Positions 1 through 5,390 of a DNA stretch of 5,521 bases are shown one piece after another (the first letter of the stretch is position 1; every line of letters begins with the position of its first letter). The notes beneath the pieces were generated by a model, which was not told the origin of the DNA, did no database searches, and saw only the letters and a list, made by a program, of their open reading frames with translations. Source of the stretch: an uncultured Oscillibacter sp. (GTDB lineage Bacteria > Bacillota > Clostridia > Oscillospirales > Oscillospiraceae); contig UQMC01000118.1 in assembly GCA_900542115.1 (NCBI GenBank), positions 1 to 5,521 of the forward strand, written 5' to 3'. The position numbers and the translations under genes are program-made.

Positions 1-51
1 CGGCGACCACCGAGATCTACACTCTTTCCCTACACGACGCTCTTCCGATCT
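1..51 (+). other. Illumina P5/TruSeq universal adapter remnant (artefact)
   Basis: These bases match the Illumina universal adapter from its eighth base to its end, finishing in CTCTTCCGATCT at position 51, where genomic sequence begins. This is sequencing-library DNA left on a contig end. Read on the minus strand it encodes the familiar contaminant peptide IGRASCRERV followed by TAG (17-19), which gives the truncated spoIVA frame a false C-terminus and a false stop. The adapter sequence is established knowledge; the match is seen directly. Confidence 0.98.
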
Positions 52-1036
52 CATCAAAGCCGGACTGCTCGGACAGCGTTTGGTAGAACCGCTCCCGGGG
101 CAGGCTGATTTGAATAGCTGCGACGCCGGTGCCAAGATCAATAGACGAAATCGCCGCCTCACGGATATTTTCGTCCTCGCCTAATTGCTTGACCGCGCTG
201 CTGATTTCCCGGATATGCCGCAGCTCCGTGGTGCTCTGCCGGATGGCCTCATACAGTCCGTCCTTCAGAGGATGGTCTCCCGGCAATGCGTCTACCCACG
301 ATGGCAGGAAAATATCCAGCTCCTGCATGGGAAATTCATAAAGCACCGCCTTTAAAAGCTCGCTCACAGCCTCCTCGTCCAGTTGAAGGCAATTCACCGG
401 CACACACTTGACTCCGTACCGTCCGGCAATATCCAACGCGATGTCCTGTGCGCGGTCGGATTTTGGGTCCACGCAGTTCAGTAAAACGATGAACGGCTTG
501 CCGATCTCCTGCAGTTCCCGAATCACCCGCTCCTCTGCCTCCAGATAGTCCTCCCGTGGAATATCTGAGATGCTTCCATCCGTTGTAATGACAATGCCAA
601 TGGTGGCGTGCTCGGTGATGACCCTTCGCGTTCCGATCTCGGCAGCCTCGGTCATGGGAATCGGATGGTCATACCACGGTGTTGTCACCATGCGGGGCTG
701 GTCCTCCTCCATCTGCCCCAGGGCCCCCGGGACCATGTAGCCGACACAGTCGATAAGGCGGACAGAAAAGGCCGCGCCGCCATCCAACTGAAGCTGCACT
801 GCCTCCTCCGGCACAAACTTCGGCTCCGCTGTCATAACAGTCCGGCCAGAGCCGCTCTGCGGCAGCTCATCCCGGGCCCGCTCCTTGCGGTAAACATTGT
901 CGATGCTGGGAATGATCTGTGTTTCCATGAACCGCTTGATAAAGGTGGACTTTCCTGTTCGCACCGGCCCCACAACACCGATATAAATATCCCCGGCGGT
1001 GCGGGTGGCAATATTTTGATAGATCGAGGTATTCAT
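52..1036 (-). CDS. spoIVA: Stage IV sporulation protein A, coat-basement ATPase (3' end missing)
   Basis: SpoIVA is the ATP-hydrolysing cytoskeletal protein that polymerises on the mother-cell face of the forespore membrane and forms the base of the spore coat. The N-terminus aligns closely with B. subtilis SpoIVA: GDIYIGVVGPVRTGKSTF (residues 15-32) with the Walker A loop GPVRTGKS at 23-30, DELPQSGSGRTVMTAEPKF (56-74) with the sensor threonines, Walker B-type LIDCVGY with Asp96, then PRMVTTPWY, AAEIGTRRVI and TIGIVITTDG. The start chosen is the ATG at 1034-1036: AAAAGGA (1046-1052) lies nine bases upstream, and family alignment begins there. A GTG seven codons further out is in frame but lacks this support. 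About 328 native residues remain of roughly 490 in the family, so the middle/C-terminal region, including the part used for oligomerisation and partner contacts, lies beyond the contig end. Everything after residue 328 in this frame is adapter. Confidence 0.97.
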
Positions 1037-1073
1037 AGCATCCCGTCCTTTTCGCACTCCATAGTCTTGCTCC

Positions 1074-1102
1074 AGTCTATGTCCCAGCAGTAAAAAGTAT
1101 GT
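1074..1102 (-). promoter_or_regulatory. Candidate sigma-E promoter of spoIVA
   Basis: Read on the minus strand, ACATACT (1102-1096) and CATAGACT (1081-1074) are separated by exactly 14 bases. The sigma-E consensus as I know it is roughly KMATATT, 14 bases, CATACAHT, so the -10 matches 7 of 8 and the -35 5 of 7. Transcription would start about 30 bases upstream of the spoIVA ATG, leaving room for the ribosome binding site. Known spoIVA genes are sigma-E dependent, which agrees. Assigned by eye, without a matrix score. Confidence 0.6.
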
Positions 1103-1188
1103 CAGCCCGTCTCCCTTTGTTCATATCAGACAAATGTGCATCGCGGTTTTCAGCACAATTTATTCCTCTTGCTTCTTTACATTATCAA

Positions 1189-1202
1189 TTTACCATGGTA
1201 AA
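1189..1202. promoter_or_regulatory. Perfect 14-bp palindrome, candidate operator
   Basis: TTTACCATGGTAAA is its own reverse complement. It covers the putative -35 element and the first part of the spacer of the importer promoter, the usual place for a dimeric repressor to block RNA polymerase. The bases flanking it (A at 1188, C at 1203) do not extend the symmetry. I do not assign it to a known regulator. A nutrient-sensing repressor would suit an amino-acid importer, but that is inference. Confidence 0.45.
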
Positions 1203-1215
1203 CTACTACTATAAT
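1189..1215 (+). promoter_or_regulatory. Candidate housekeeping promoter of the ABC importer operon
   Basis: A perfect TATAAT lies at 1210-1215. The nearest -35-like element is TTTACC at 1189-1194, 15 bases upstream, which is a weak match with a short spacer; this suggests dependence on an activator or tight repression. The predicted start near 1222 gives a leader of only about 25 bases, containing GGAGG (1234-1238), so there is no room for a riboswitch or T-box. The first gene's ATG is at 1247. Confidence 0.5.
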
Positions 1216-1246
1216 AAATCGAACAACAAAATTGGAGGAAAAACAC

Positions 1247-2059
1247 ATGAAAAAGTTGACTGCTTTCATTCTTTCGGCTATGATGGTTTTGTCTCTGGCC
1301 GCCTGCGGTGCCAAAACGGACGCTCCTGCCGCCGATTCCACCACCTCTACTGAAATTACCGATCTGACCTATGCAGTGGAGGCCGGTTCCGCCGGTGAGG
1401 AGGTTGCCGGTGAAAACGGCTTCAAAACCGTTTCCGTAGACTCTCAGGCCAAGGCACTGATGGAGGTACAGGCCGGTACGGCGGATGCCGCGATTATCGA
1501 CTCTCTGATGGCCGGCGCCATGGTAGGCGAAGGAACCAGCTATCCCAATTTGACCGTCACCGACCAGAAGCTCACCGAGGAGCTGTACGGCGTCGGCTGC
1601 CGCAAGGGCAGCGACCTCGCCTCCTTTATCAATTCCGTTCTGGCGGACGCTTATGCCGACGGTACGCTGCAAACCATTGCCGAAACCTATGGCGTGCAGG
1701 CCGCGCTCGTTGAGCAGCCCACCTCTGAATTTACTGCTTCCGAGACCGACAGCGATGTGCAGTACATCAAGGATAAGGGCACGTTGGTCATCGGCATCAC
1801 CGAATTTGAGCCCATGGATTATCAGGATGCCGACGGTAACTGGATCGGCTTTGACGCCGATCTTGCCAAGCTGGTAGCTGAAAAGCTGGGCGTGACGCCT
1901 GAATTCGTTGTCATCAACTGGGACAACAAGGTCTTTGAGCTGAACAGCAAAAACATCGATGTGGTGTGGAACGGCATGACCCTCACAGACGCCGTTCAGG
2001 AGACCATGGAGTGCTCCAACGCCTACTGCAACAACGCACAGGTTGTTGTGACCAAGTAA
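1247..2059 (+). CDS. Amino-acid-type ABC substrate-binding lipoprotein, circularly permuted
   Basis: This is the extracellular binding protein of a polar amino acid ABC importer (SBP_bac_3 family, type II fold), 270 residues. A signal peptide ends in the lipobox LAAC with Cys20 as the lipidated residue. The order of the domain is swapped. Residues 36-155 carry what is normally the second half: DLTYAVEAGSAGEE (hinge into lobe 2), QAGTADAAIIDSLMA with Asp85 at the usual ligand-amino position, YGVGCRKGSDL, and the closing helix DGTLQTIAETYGV. A linker (156-166, rich in E, T and S) follows. Residues 167-270 carry the normal first half: YIKDKGTLVIGITEFEPMDY, GFDADLAKLVAEKLGV, NWDNKVFELNSKNIDVVWNG and NAYCNNAQVVVTK, then stop. 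No core segment appears lost and length is normal. The ATG at 1247 follows GGAGG by eight bases; an upstream in-frame TTG at 1232 overlaps that site and is rejected. Ligand is unknown. Family assignment is very firm; the permutation is firm from motif order, while function is inferred. Confidence 0.93.
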   Translation: MKKLTAFILSAMMVLSLAACGAKTDAPAADSTTSTEITDLTYAVEAGSAGEEVAGENGFKTVSVDSQAKALMEVQAGTADAAIIDSLMAGAMVGEGTSYPNLTVTDQKLTEELYGVGCRKGSDLASFINSVLADAYADGTLQTIAETYGVQAALVEQPTSEFTASETDSDVQYIKDKGTLVIGITEFEPMDYQDADGNWIGFDADLAKLVAEKLGVTPEFVVINWDNKVFELNSKNIDVVWNGMTLTDAVQETMECSNAYCNNAQVVVTK

Positions 2060-2085
2060 CGGAAACGATCCCACACATTACATAA

Positions 2086-2115
2086 AAAGGCAGAGAGTGT
2101 ATGCTCTCTGCCTTT
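2086..2115 (+). terminator. Intra-operon hairpin, likely attenuator
   Basis: A perfect 12-bp inverted repeat, AAAGGCAGAGAG and CTCTCTGCCTTT, encloses a six-base loop (TGTATG). On the plus strand only three T residues end the stem before C, so termination should be partial; on the minus strand the stem is followed by five T residues. Lying 26 bases after the binding-protein stop and before the permease, it is placed to keep permease and ATPase levels below that of the binding protein, or to stabilise the upstream mRNA end. That role is inferred. Confidence 0.7.
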
Positions 2116-2168
2116 CGGTGGCTTTCTCGCCTTCCCCGCTGATTATAATTTAGAGGAGAATACATCTC

Positions 2169-2894
2169 ATGTTCTGGACCGTCACACTTTCTATTCTGCG
2201 CGGCTGCGGTGAGGCCGCAAATCTCTTTTTTCTGACGCTACTTTTCGGCCTCCCCTTGGGATTGCCTATCGCCTTCGGCTCCATGAGCAAATGGGCCCCT
2301 TTCCGCTTCCTGTCTTACGGGCAGCGGCCCATGGGACGCTTTACCCGCTGGCTTTCAGAGGTAAAGCCCATTCGCGCCCTGACCAATGTGATCGTCTGGG
2401 TCATCCGCGGAACGCCGCTGGTGCTGCAGCTTATCATCATCTTTTACGGCCCCGGCCTGTGGTTTGACCACAATCCGTGGAACGTTTTCAGCAACGGACG
2501 TATGTTTGCCTGTGCACTGGCCTATATCATCAATTACGCCTGCTATTTCTCTGTGATCTACCGGGGCGGCATTGAGGGCGTCCCTGCCGGACAACGGGAG
2601 GCCGGTGAGGTTTTGGGCCTCACCAAGCGCCAGATTTTCTTCAAGATCACGCTTTTGCAGATGGTCAAGCGGGTTGTGCCGCCCATGTCCAACGAGATCA
2701 TTACGCTGGTCAAGGATACCTCCCTCGCCCGGGTCATTGCCGTTACGGAGATCACCATGGCCGGTGAGGCGTTCATGAAGTCTAAAGGCATTACATGGCC
2801 GCTTTTCTACACCGCTGTATTTTACTTGGCATTTGTCGGTGTGCTGACAATTCTGTTCAGCTTTATTGAGCGCAAGCTCAGCTACTTTAAATAA
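2169..2894 (+). CDS. Amino acid ABC transporter permease (HisM/GlnP type)
   Basis: This is the membrane-spanning subunit of the importer, 241 residues, expected to act as a homodimer because no second permease is present. It has about five hydrophobic segments, roughly at residues 17-37, 71-94, 112-131, 176-195 and 211-234. Family hallmarks are IRGTPLVLQL (79-88), YRGGIEGVPAGQREAGEVLG (131-150), the EAA coupling loop that docks on the ATPase, and PPMSNEIITLVKDTSL (171-186). GAGGAG (2153-2158) is ten bases before the ATG. The loop between the first two membrane segments is longer than usual for the family: about 20 basic, aromatic-rich residues (around 42-66) are inserted before PIRALTNVIVW. 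The gene is followed after 15 bases by the ATPase gene. The ligand cannot be told from sequence. Confidence 0.94.
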   Translation: MFWTVTLSILRGCGEAANLFFLTLLFGLPLGLPIAFGSMSKWAPFRFLSYGQRPMGRFTRWLSEVKPIRALTNVIVWVIRGTPLVLQLIIIFYGPGLWFDHNPWNVFSNGRMFACALAYIINYACYFSVIYRGGIEGVPAGQREAGEVLGLTKRQIFFKITLLQMVKRVVPPMSNEIITLVKDTSLARVIAVTEITMAGEAFMKSKGITWPLFYTAVFYLAFVGVLTILFSFIERKLSYFK

Positions 2895-2909
2895 GGGAGG
2901 CTTCGCGCT

Positions 2910-3677
2910 ATGTCAATTCTGACGGTTCAGCATTTGGAGAAGCATTTCAATAACACAAAGGTCCTCAATGACATCAGCTTTTCCTTGGAACAGGGGCAGG
3001 CATTGTCTATCATCGGCTCCTCCGGCAGCGGAAAGACAACGCTGCTGCGCTGCCTTAATTTTCTGGAAACACCGGACACCGGGACAATCACTGTGCAAAA
3101 TGAGGTACTGTTTGATGCCTCTGACCGCCAAGCGCAGTCCGAGGCCGAGATTCGGAAAAAGCGGCTCCATTTCGGAATGGTCTTTCAGTCCTTCAATCTT
3201 TTCCCGCAATACACGGCTCTTGAAAATGTAACGCTGGCCCGGGAGCTCATGGCAAAGAACAACGGTGAAAGCCGCGAGGATATCCGCTCCGCCGGAATGG
3301 AGTTGCTGTCCCAGATGGGACTTGTCGACCGCGCAAATCACTATCCGCATCAGCTCTCCGGCGGCCAGCAGCAGCGGGTAGCCATTGCACGGGCCTTGGC
3401 GCTGCACCCGGACATTCTCTGCTTTGATGAGCCGACCTCTGCGCTGGACCCGGAGCTGACCGGCGAGGTTCTGAAGGTCATCCGGGGACTTGCCGAGCAA
3501 AAAACCACCATGATCATCGTCACTCACGAAATGGCCTTTGCACGGGATGTGGCGGATCAGGTCATCTTTATGGATGGCGGCTTTATCGTGGAACAGGGCG
3601 ATCCTCATCAGGTCATCGACCATCCGCAGGAGCTTCGGACGCAGCAATTCCTTTCACGCTTTTCCGAAAATAATTAA
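2910..3677 (+). CDS. Amino acid ABC transporter ATP-binding protein (GlnQ/HisP type)
   Basis: This is the cytoplasmic ATPase that powers the importer, 255 residues, full length for the family. All catalytic elements are intact: Walker A GSSGSGKTT (36-44), Q-loop VFQSFNLFP with Gln93, signature LSGGQQQR (149-156), Walker B LCFDEP with Glu174 as catalytic base, D-loop SALD (177-180) and switch His206 in VTHEM. The phrase QSFNLFPQYTALENV is typical of the polar amino acid subgroup. GGGAGG (2895-2900) sits nine bases before the ATG and the gap to the permease stop is 15 bases, so the two are cotranscribed. A strong terminator follows directly. No C-terminal regulatory domain is present, unlike methionine-type (MetN) ATPases. 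Confidence 0.97.
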   Translation: MSILTVQHLEKHFNNTKVLNDISFSLEQGQALSIIGSSGSGKTTLLRCLNFLETPDTGTITVQNEVLFDASDRQAQSEAEIRKKRLHFGMVFQSFNLFPQYTALENVTLARELMAKNNGESREDIRSAGMELLSQMGLVDRANHYPHQLSGGQQQRVAIARALALHPDILCFDEPTSALDPELTGEVLKVIRGLAEQKTTMIIVTHEMAFARDVADQVIFMDGGFIVEQGDPHQVIDHPQELRTQQFLSRFSENN

Positions 3678-3682
3678 AAAGC

Positions 3683-3714
3683 AAACAGGCAGCACAAAAT
3701 GTACTGCCTGTTTT
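3683..3714. terminator. Bidirectional intrinsic terminator between the importer operon and sipL
   Basis: AAACAGGCAG (3683-3692) pairs perfectly with CTGCCTGTTT (3704-3713); inside, ACA/TGT can pair after one mismatch, leaving a three-base loop. On the plus strand the stem is followed by T residues ending in TTTTATATT, six bases past the ATPase stop. On the minus strand it is followed by TTTGCTTTTTAATT, shortly after the sipL stop. It therefore serves both converging transcripts. Confidence 0.88.
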
Positions 3715-3717
3715 ATA

Positions 3718-5238
3718 TTATGTCCGTTTTCTCGGTATCAGCAGCAGCCGTTCGCAGGGAATGTCCGCCTCCTTTTCCAATCGGTTTGCGGAGAGAATAT
3801 CACCGATGGTGGTGTTGTAGCGCTTCGCCACCTCCCATGCCGACTCCTGCTTTCCGACACAGCGCAAAATCAGCGATGGTGCTCCGTTGAGGTTTTTCGG
3901 CGTACTCTCATCCAGCTCGGCAGAGGCAATACAGGAGCGCTGACAGCGGCAGAAGGCTTCCACATGGAAATCCACCGGGAAGCGCACCTCAATCCCCCGT
4001 TCACCCAACGTACCCTGCACCTCCTCGGCGCAGACTGCCCGGGCCGTGACTGTGCAGTCACGGGGCAGTTCCACAGGACAGTTCACATCTATGCAGCGCT
4101 CGGCCGACAAGCAGGCGCCGCCTTCGTCCAGATACAGTGCCCGGACGGTAACGGCTGTCCGCAGCAGCGTTGTCTCTCCCTCCCGGCTGACAGACACCGC
4201 ACCGCAGTCCGCATAAAGATACAGCAGCGTTTCCGCCTCCACGCCTACCTCCAGCACCTCGCGGACCGTCTGACGCCGGACCGTATGGTCATACAACGTG
4301 CACAGCGTCAGTTGTAGCGGCTGATAGCGGAGTTCGTAGGCCGTGGAATATAAATCCGTCAGCAGCGTAAGCTCCCGATTTTCCCGCAAAAAAGCCATGG
4401 CATGATAATACAGCGTGACCGCCAACTGCCGCCCCTCATCATCGTCGGAATCGATCTGAACATCCACACCGGTGACCTGCAGGCATACAGAGGCCATCGC
4501 CCCGTCACCGGTCGAATCGACCTCCATGATCTGTGAAAACGGCAGCTCCGAGGAAGCCGCGCACAAACGGTCATCTGTGGCGCGGTATAATACACTGACA
4601 GTGAAAACACCCTTGAAAATCAGCTTGTTGCCAACGAGTTTTACCTCTGTTACCGTGCCGAACGCACGGCTGTGAAGCAGCTCTGACGCGCCCTCCCGGC
4701 CTAAGGACAGCGACATGGTTTCCGAAAAGGTCAGGTTTTTCTCTTCGATTCGGCGCAGCACACAGACAGGCTGAGCGCAGCAGCGCCGCTCTACCTGAAG
4801 CTCCGGGGCCGTCTCCGCATTTTCGGAAATATTCAGCGATGCCTTACGATACCCGACTATCGTGGTCACCAACTTGCAGCGGGTAAACAGCTTTCGCGGG
4901 TTCAGCATCCGGCTTTCCAGCAATTCGATTTCCGTTTCCGCCGCAACATGAACACAGTCATCCATATCGCTTCCCTGCACGGAAAATGGCATTGCAAATT
5001 CCAACGTCCGCACACCGCTCTCTCCCTCCGGCGTATAGAGCACCGTTACCCGAACGGTGCCGGATGTCCCGGACGGTTCCGCCCCATGCAGGTAGACACA
5101 GCCCTCTGCGGATATAATTCTGGCAATATCCGGGCAGTAATCCGGCACGATAGTCTCCGCGGTCTCCTCCTGCGTCAGCGTTTGCCGGTCCCCCGCTTCA
5201 AATACGTCAAGACACTCCTTTTTCAGCTCCAGCTCCAT
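3718..5238 (-). CDS. sipL: SipL-type SpoIVA-interacting protein, DUF3794/SPOCS repeats with C-terminal LysM
   Basis: This 506-residue protein has the architecture and length of C. difficile SipL (SpoIVA-interacting protein L), which binds SpoIVA through its LysM domain and is needed for coat attachment to the forespore. It opens with LELKKECLDVFEAG and the family motif VPDYCPDIARII (31-42). Three DUF3794-like repeats are marked by VTVLY (64-68), VSVLY (214-218) and VRALY (365-369). The last 50 residues form a LysM domain: a beta strand with GKQESAWEVAKRY, NTTIGDILSANRL, and a closing LLLIP strand. It is unusually rich in cysteine for a cytosolic protein (for example RCCAQPVC near 152-159 and FCRCQRSC before the LysM). 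The ATG at 5236-5238 is preceded by AGGAAGGGG; a GTG twelve codons upstream is in frame but has no comparable site and was not used. Other DUF3794-LysM proteins exist in clostridia, so orthology rests on architecture plus the spoIVA/spoVM neighbourhood. Confidence 0.9.
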   Translation of the reverse strand: MELELKKECLDVFEAGDRQTLTQEETAETIVPDYCPDIARIISAEGCVYLHGAEPSGTSGTVRVTVLYTPEGESGVRTLEFAMPFSVQGSDMDDCVHVAAETEIELLESRMLNPRKLFTRCKLVTTIVGYRKASLNISENAETAPELQVERRCCAQPVCVLRRIEEKNLTFSETMSLSLGREGASELLHSRAFGTVTEVKLVGNKLIFKGVFTVSVLYRATDDRLCAASSELPFSQIMEVDSTGDGAMASVCLQVTGVDVQIDSDDDEGRQLAVTLYYHAMAFLRENRELTLLTDLYSTAYELRYQPLQLTLCTLYDHTVRRQTVREVLEVGVEAETLLYLYADCGAVSVSREGETTLLRTAVTVRALYLDEGGACLSAERCIDVNCPVELPRDCTVTARAVCAEEVQGTLGERGIEVRFPVDFHVEAFCRCQRSCIASAELDESTPKNLNGAPSLILRCVGKQESAWEVAKRYNTTIGDILSANRLEKEADIPCERLLLIPRKRT

Positions 5239-5277
5239 ATTGCGCCCCTTCCTTTCCTGTTCATTGCGTTTCACTGC

Positions 5278-5306
5278 ATTTTATGAACCGCTCCGCTTCG
5301 TTATGC
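5278..5306 (-). promoter_or_regulatory. Candidate sigma-E promoter of sipL
   Basis: On the minus strand GCATAAC (5306-5300) and CATAAAAT (5285-5278) are 14 bases apart, matching the sigma-E pattern closely (7 of 8 at -10, 5 of 7 at -35). The -35 overlaps the spoVM stop codon. The expected start near 5271 leaves a leader of about 30 bases before the sipL ATG, the same geometry as the spoIVA promoter in this window. sipL is sigma-E dependent in C. difficile. Confidence 0.6.
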
Positions 5307-5375
5307 CGGGATTTTGAACAGCTTTCTCAGCAGGCCGCACATCGCCTTCGGTGCTTTCCATACCACAATGTTCAT
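5301..5375 (-). CDS. spoVM: Stage V sporulation protein M, 24-residue amphipathic membrane anchor
   Basis: This tiny gene encodes 24 residues beginning MNIVVWKAPKAMCGLLRKLF. Aligned without gaps to the 26-residue B. subtilis SpoVM, it keeps Met1, Lys7, Pro9, Lys10, Gly14 and Arg17, with hydrophobic residues matched at most other positions up to 20. Pro9 is the residue known to be important for recognition of the convex forespore membrane. SpoVM lies in that membrane as an amphipathic helix and recruits SpoIVA. The ribosome binding site is very strong (GGGAGGAG, 5381-5388, five bases before the ATG). It lies 62 bases upstream of sipL on the same strand and 15 bases after a short hydrophobic ORF, so it is probably cotranscribed with that ORF and partly with sipL. 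The C-terminal tail is shorter and less charged than in B. subtilis. Short length is the only source of doubt. Confidence 0.88.
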   Translation of the reverse strand: MNIVVWKAPKAMCGLLRKLFKIPA

Positions 5376-5390
5376 AAATGCTCCTCCCTT

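Noticed and set aside
17..51. C-terminal residues and stop of the spoIVA frame
   Set aside because: They derive wholly from adapter sequence, so the gene is treated as 3'-truncated at 52 and not as a natural short variant.
1055..1057. GTG as an alternative start of spoIVA
   Set aside because: The seven extra residues precede the point where family alignment begins and would include the ribosome site of the ATG at 1036.
1094..1101. CATACTTT as the sigma-E -10 of spoIVA
   Set aside because: The matching -35 position reads GAACAAA, a poor fit; the same bases serve better as the -35 of the pair used instead.
1232..1246. TTG as an alternative start of the binding protein
   Set aside because: It overlaps the GGAGG ribosome site and would add charged residues before the signal peptide; the ATG at 1247 gives a textbook lipoprotein signal.
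1216..1246. Riboswitch or T-box in the importer leader
   Set aside because: The predicted leader is only about 25 bases, too short for either.
1247..2059. Frameshifted or fused pair of broken binding-protein genes
   Set aside because: One uninterrupted frame with a single lipobox, one copy of each lobe and normal total length fits a permutation better than decay or fusion.
1190..2074. Long minus-strand open frame opposite the binding protein
   Set aside because: It mirrors the codons of the well-supported plus-strand lipoprotein gene, has no recognisable family and no ribosome binding site; it is a GC-driven shadow.
2144..2149. TATAAT before the permease gene as an internal promoter
   Set aside because: No -35-like sequence lies 16-18 bases upstream; in an AT-rich gap this can occur by chance.
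2913..3647. Minus-strand open frame opposite the ATPase
   Set aside because: The plus strand encodes a complete ABC ATPase with every motif; the reverse frame has none and no start signal.
5272..5274. GTG as an alternative start of sipL
   Set aside because: The ATG at 5238 has a strong ribosome site and gives the usual N-terminus; the GTG would place the coding start almost on the predicted transcript start.
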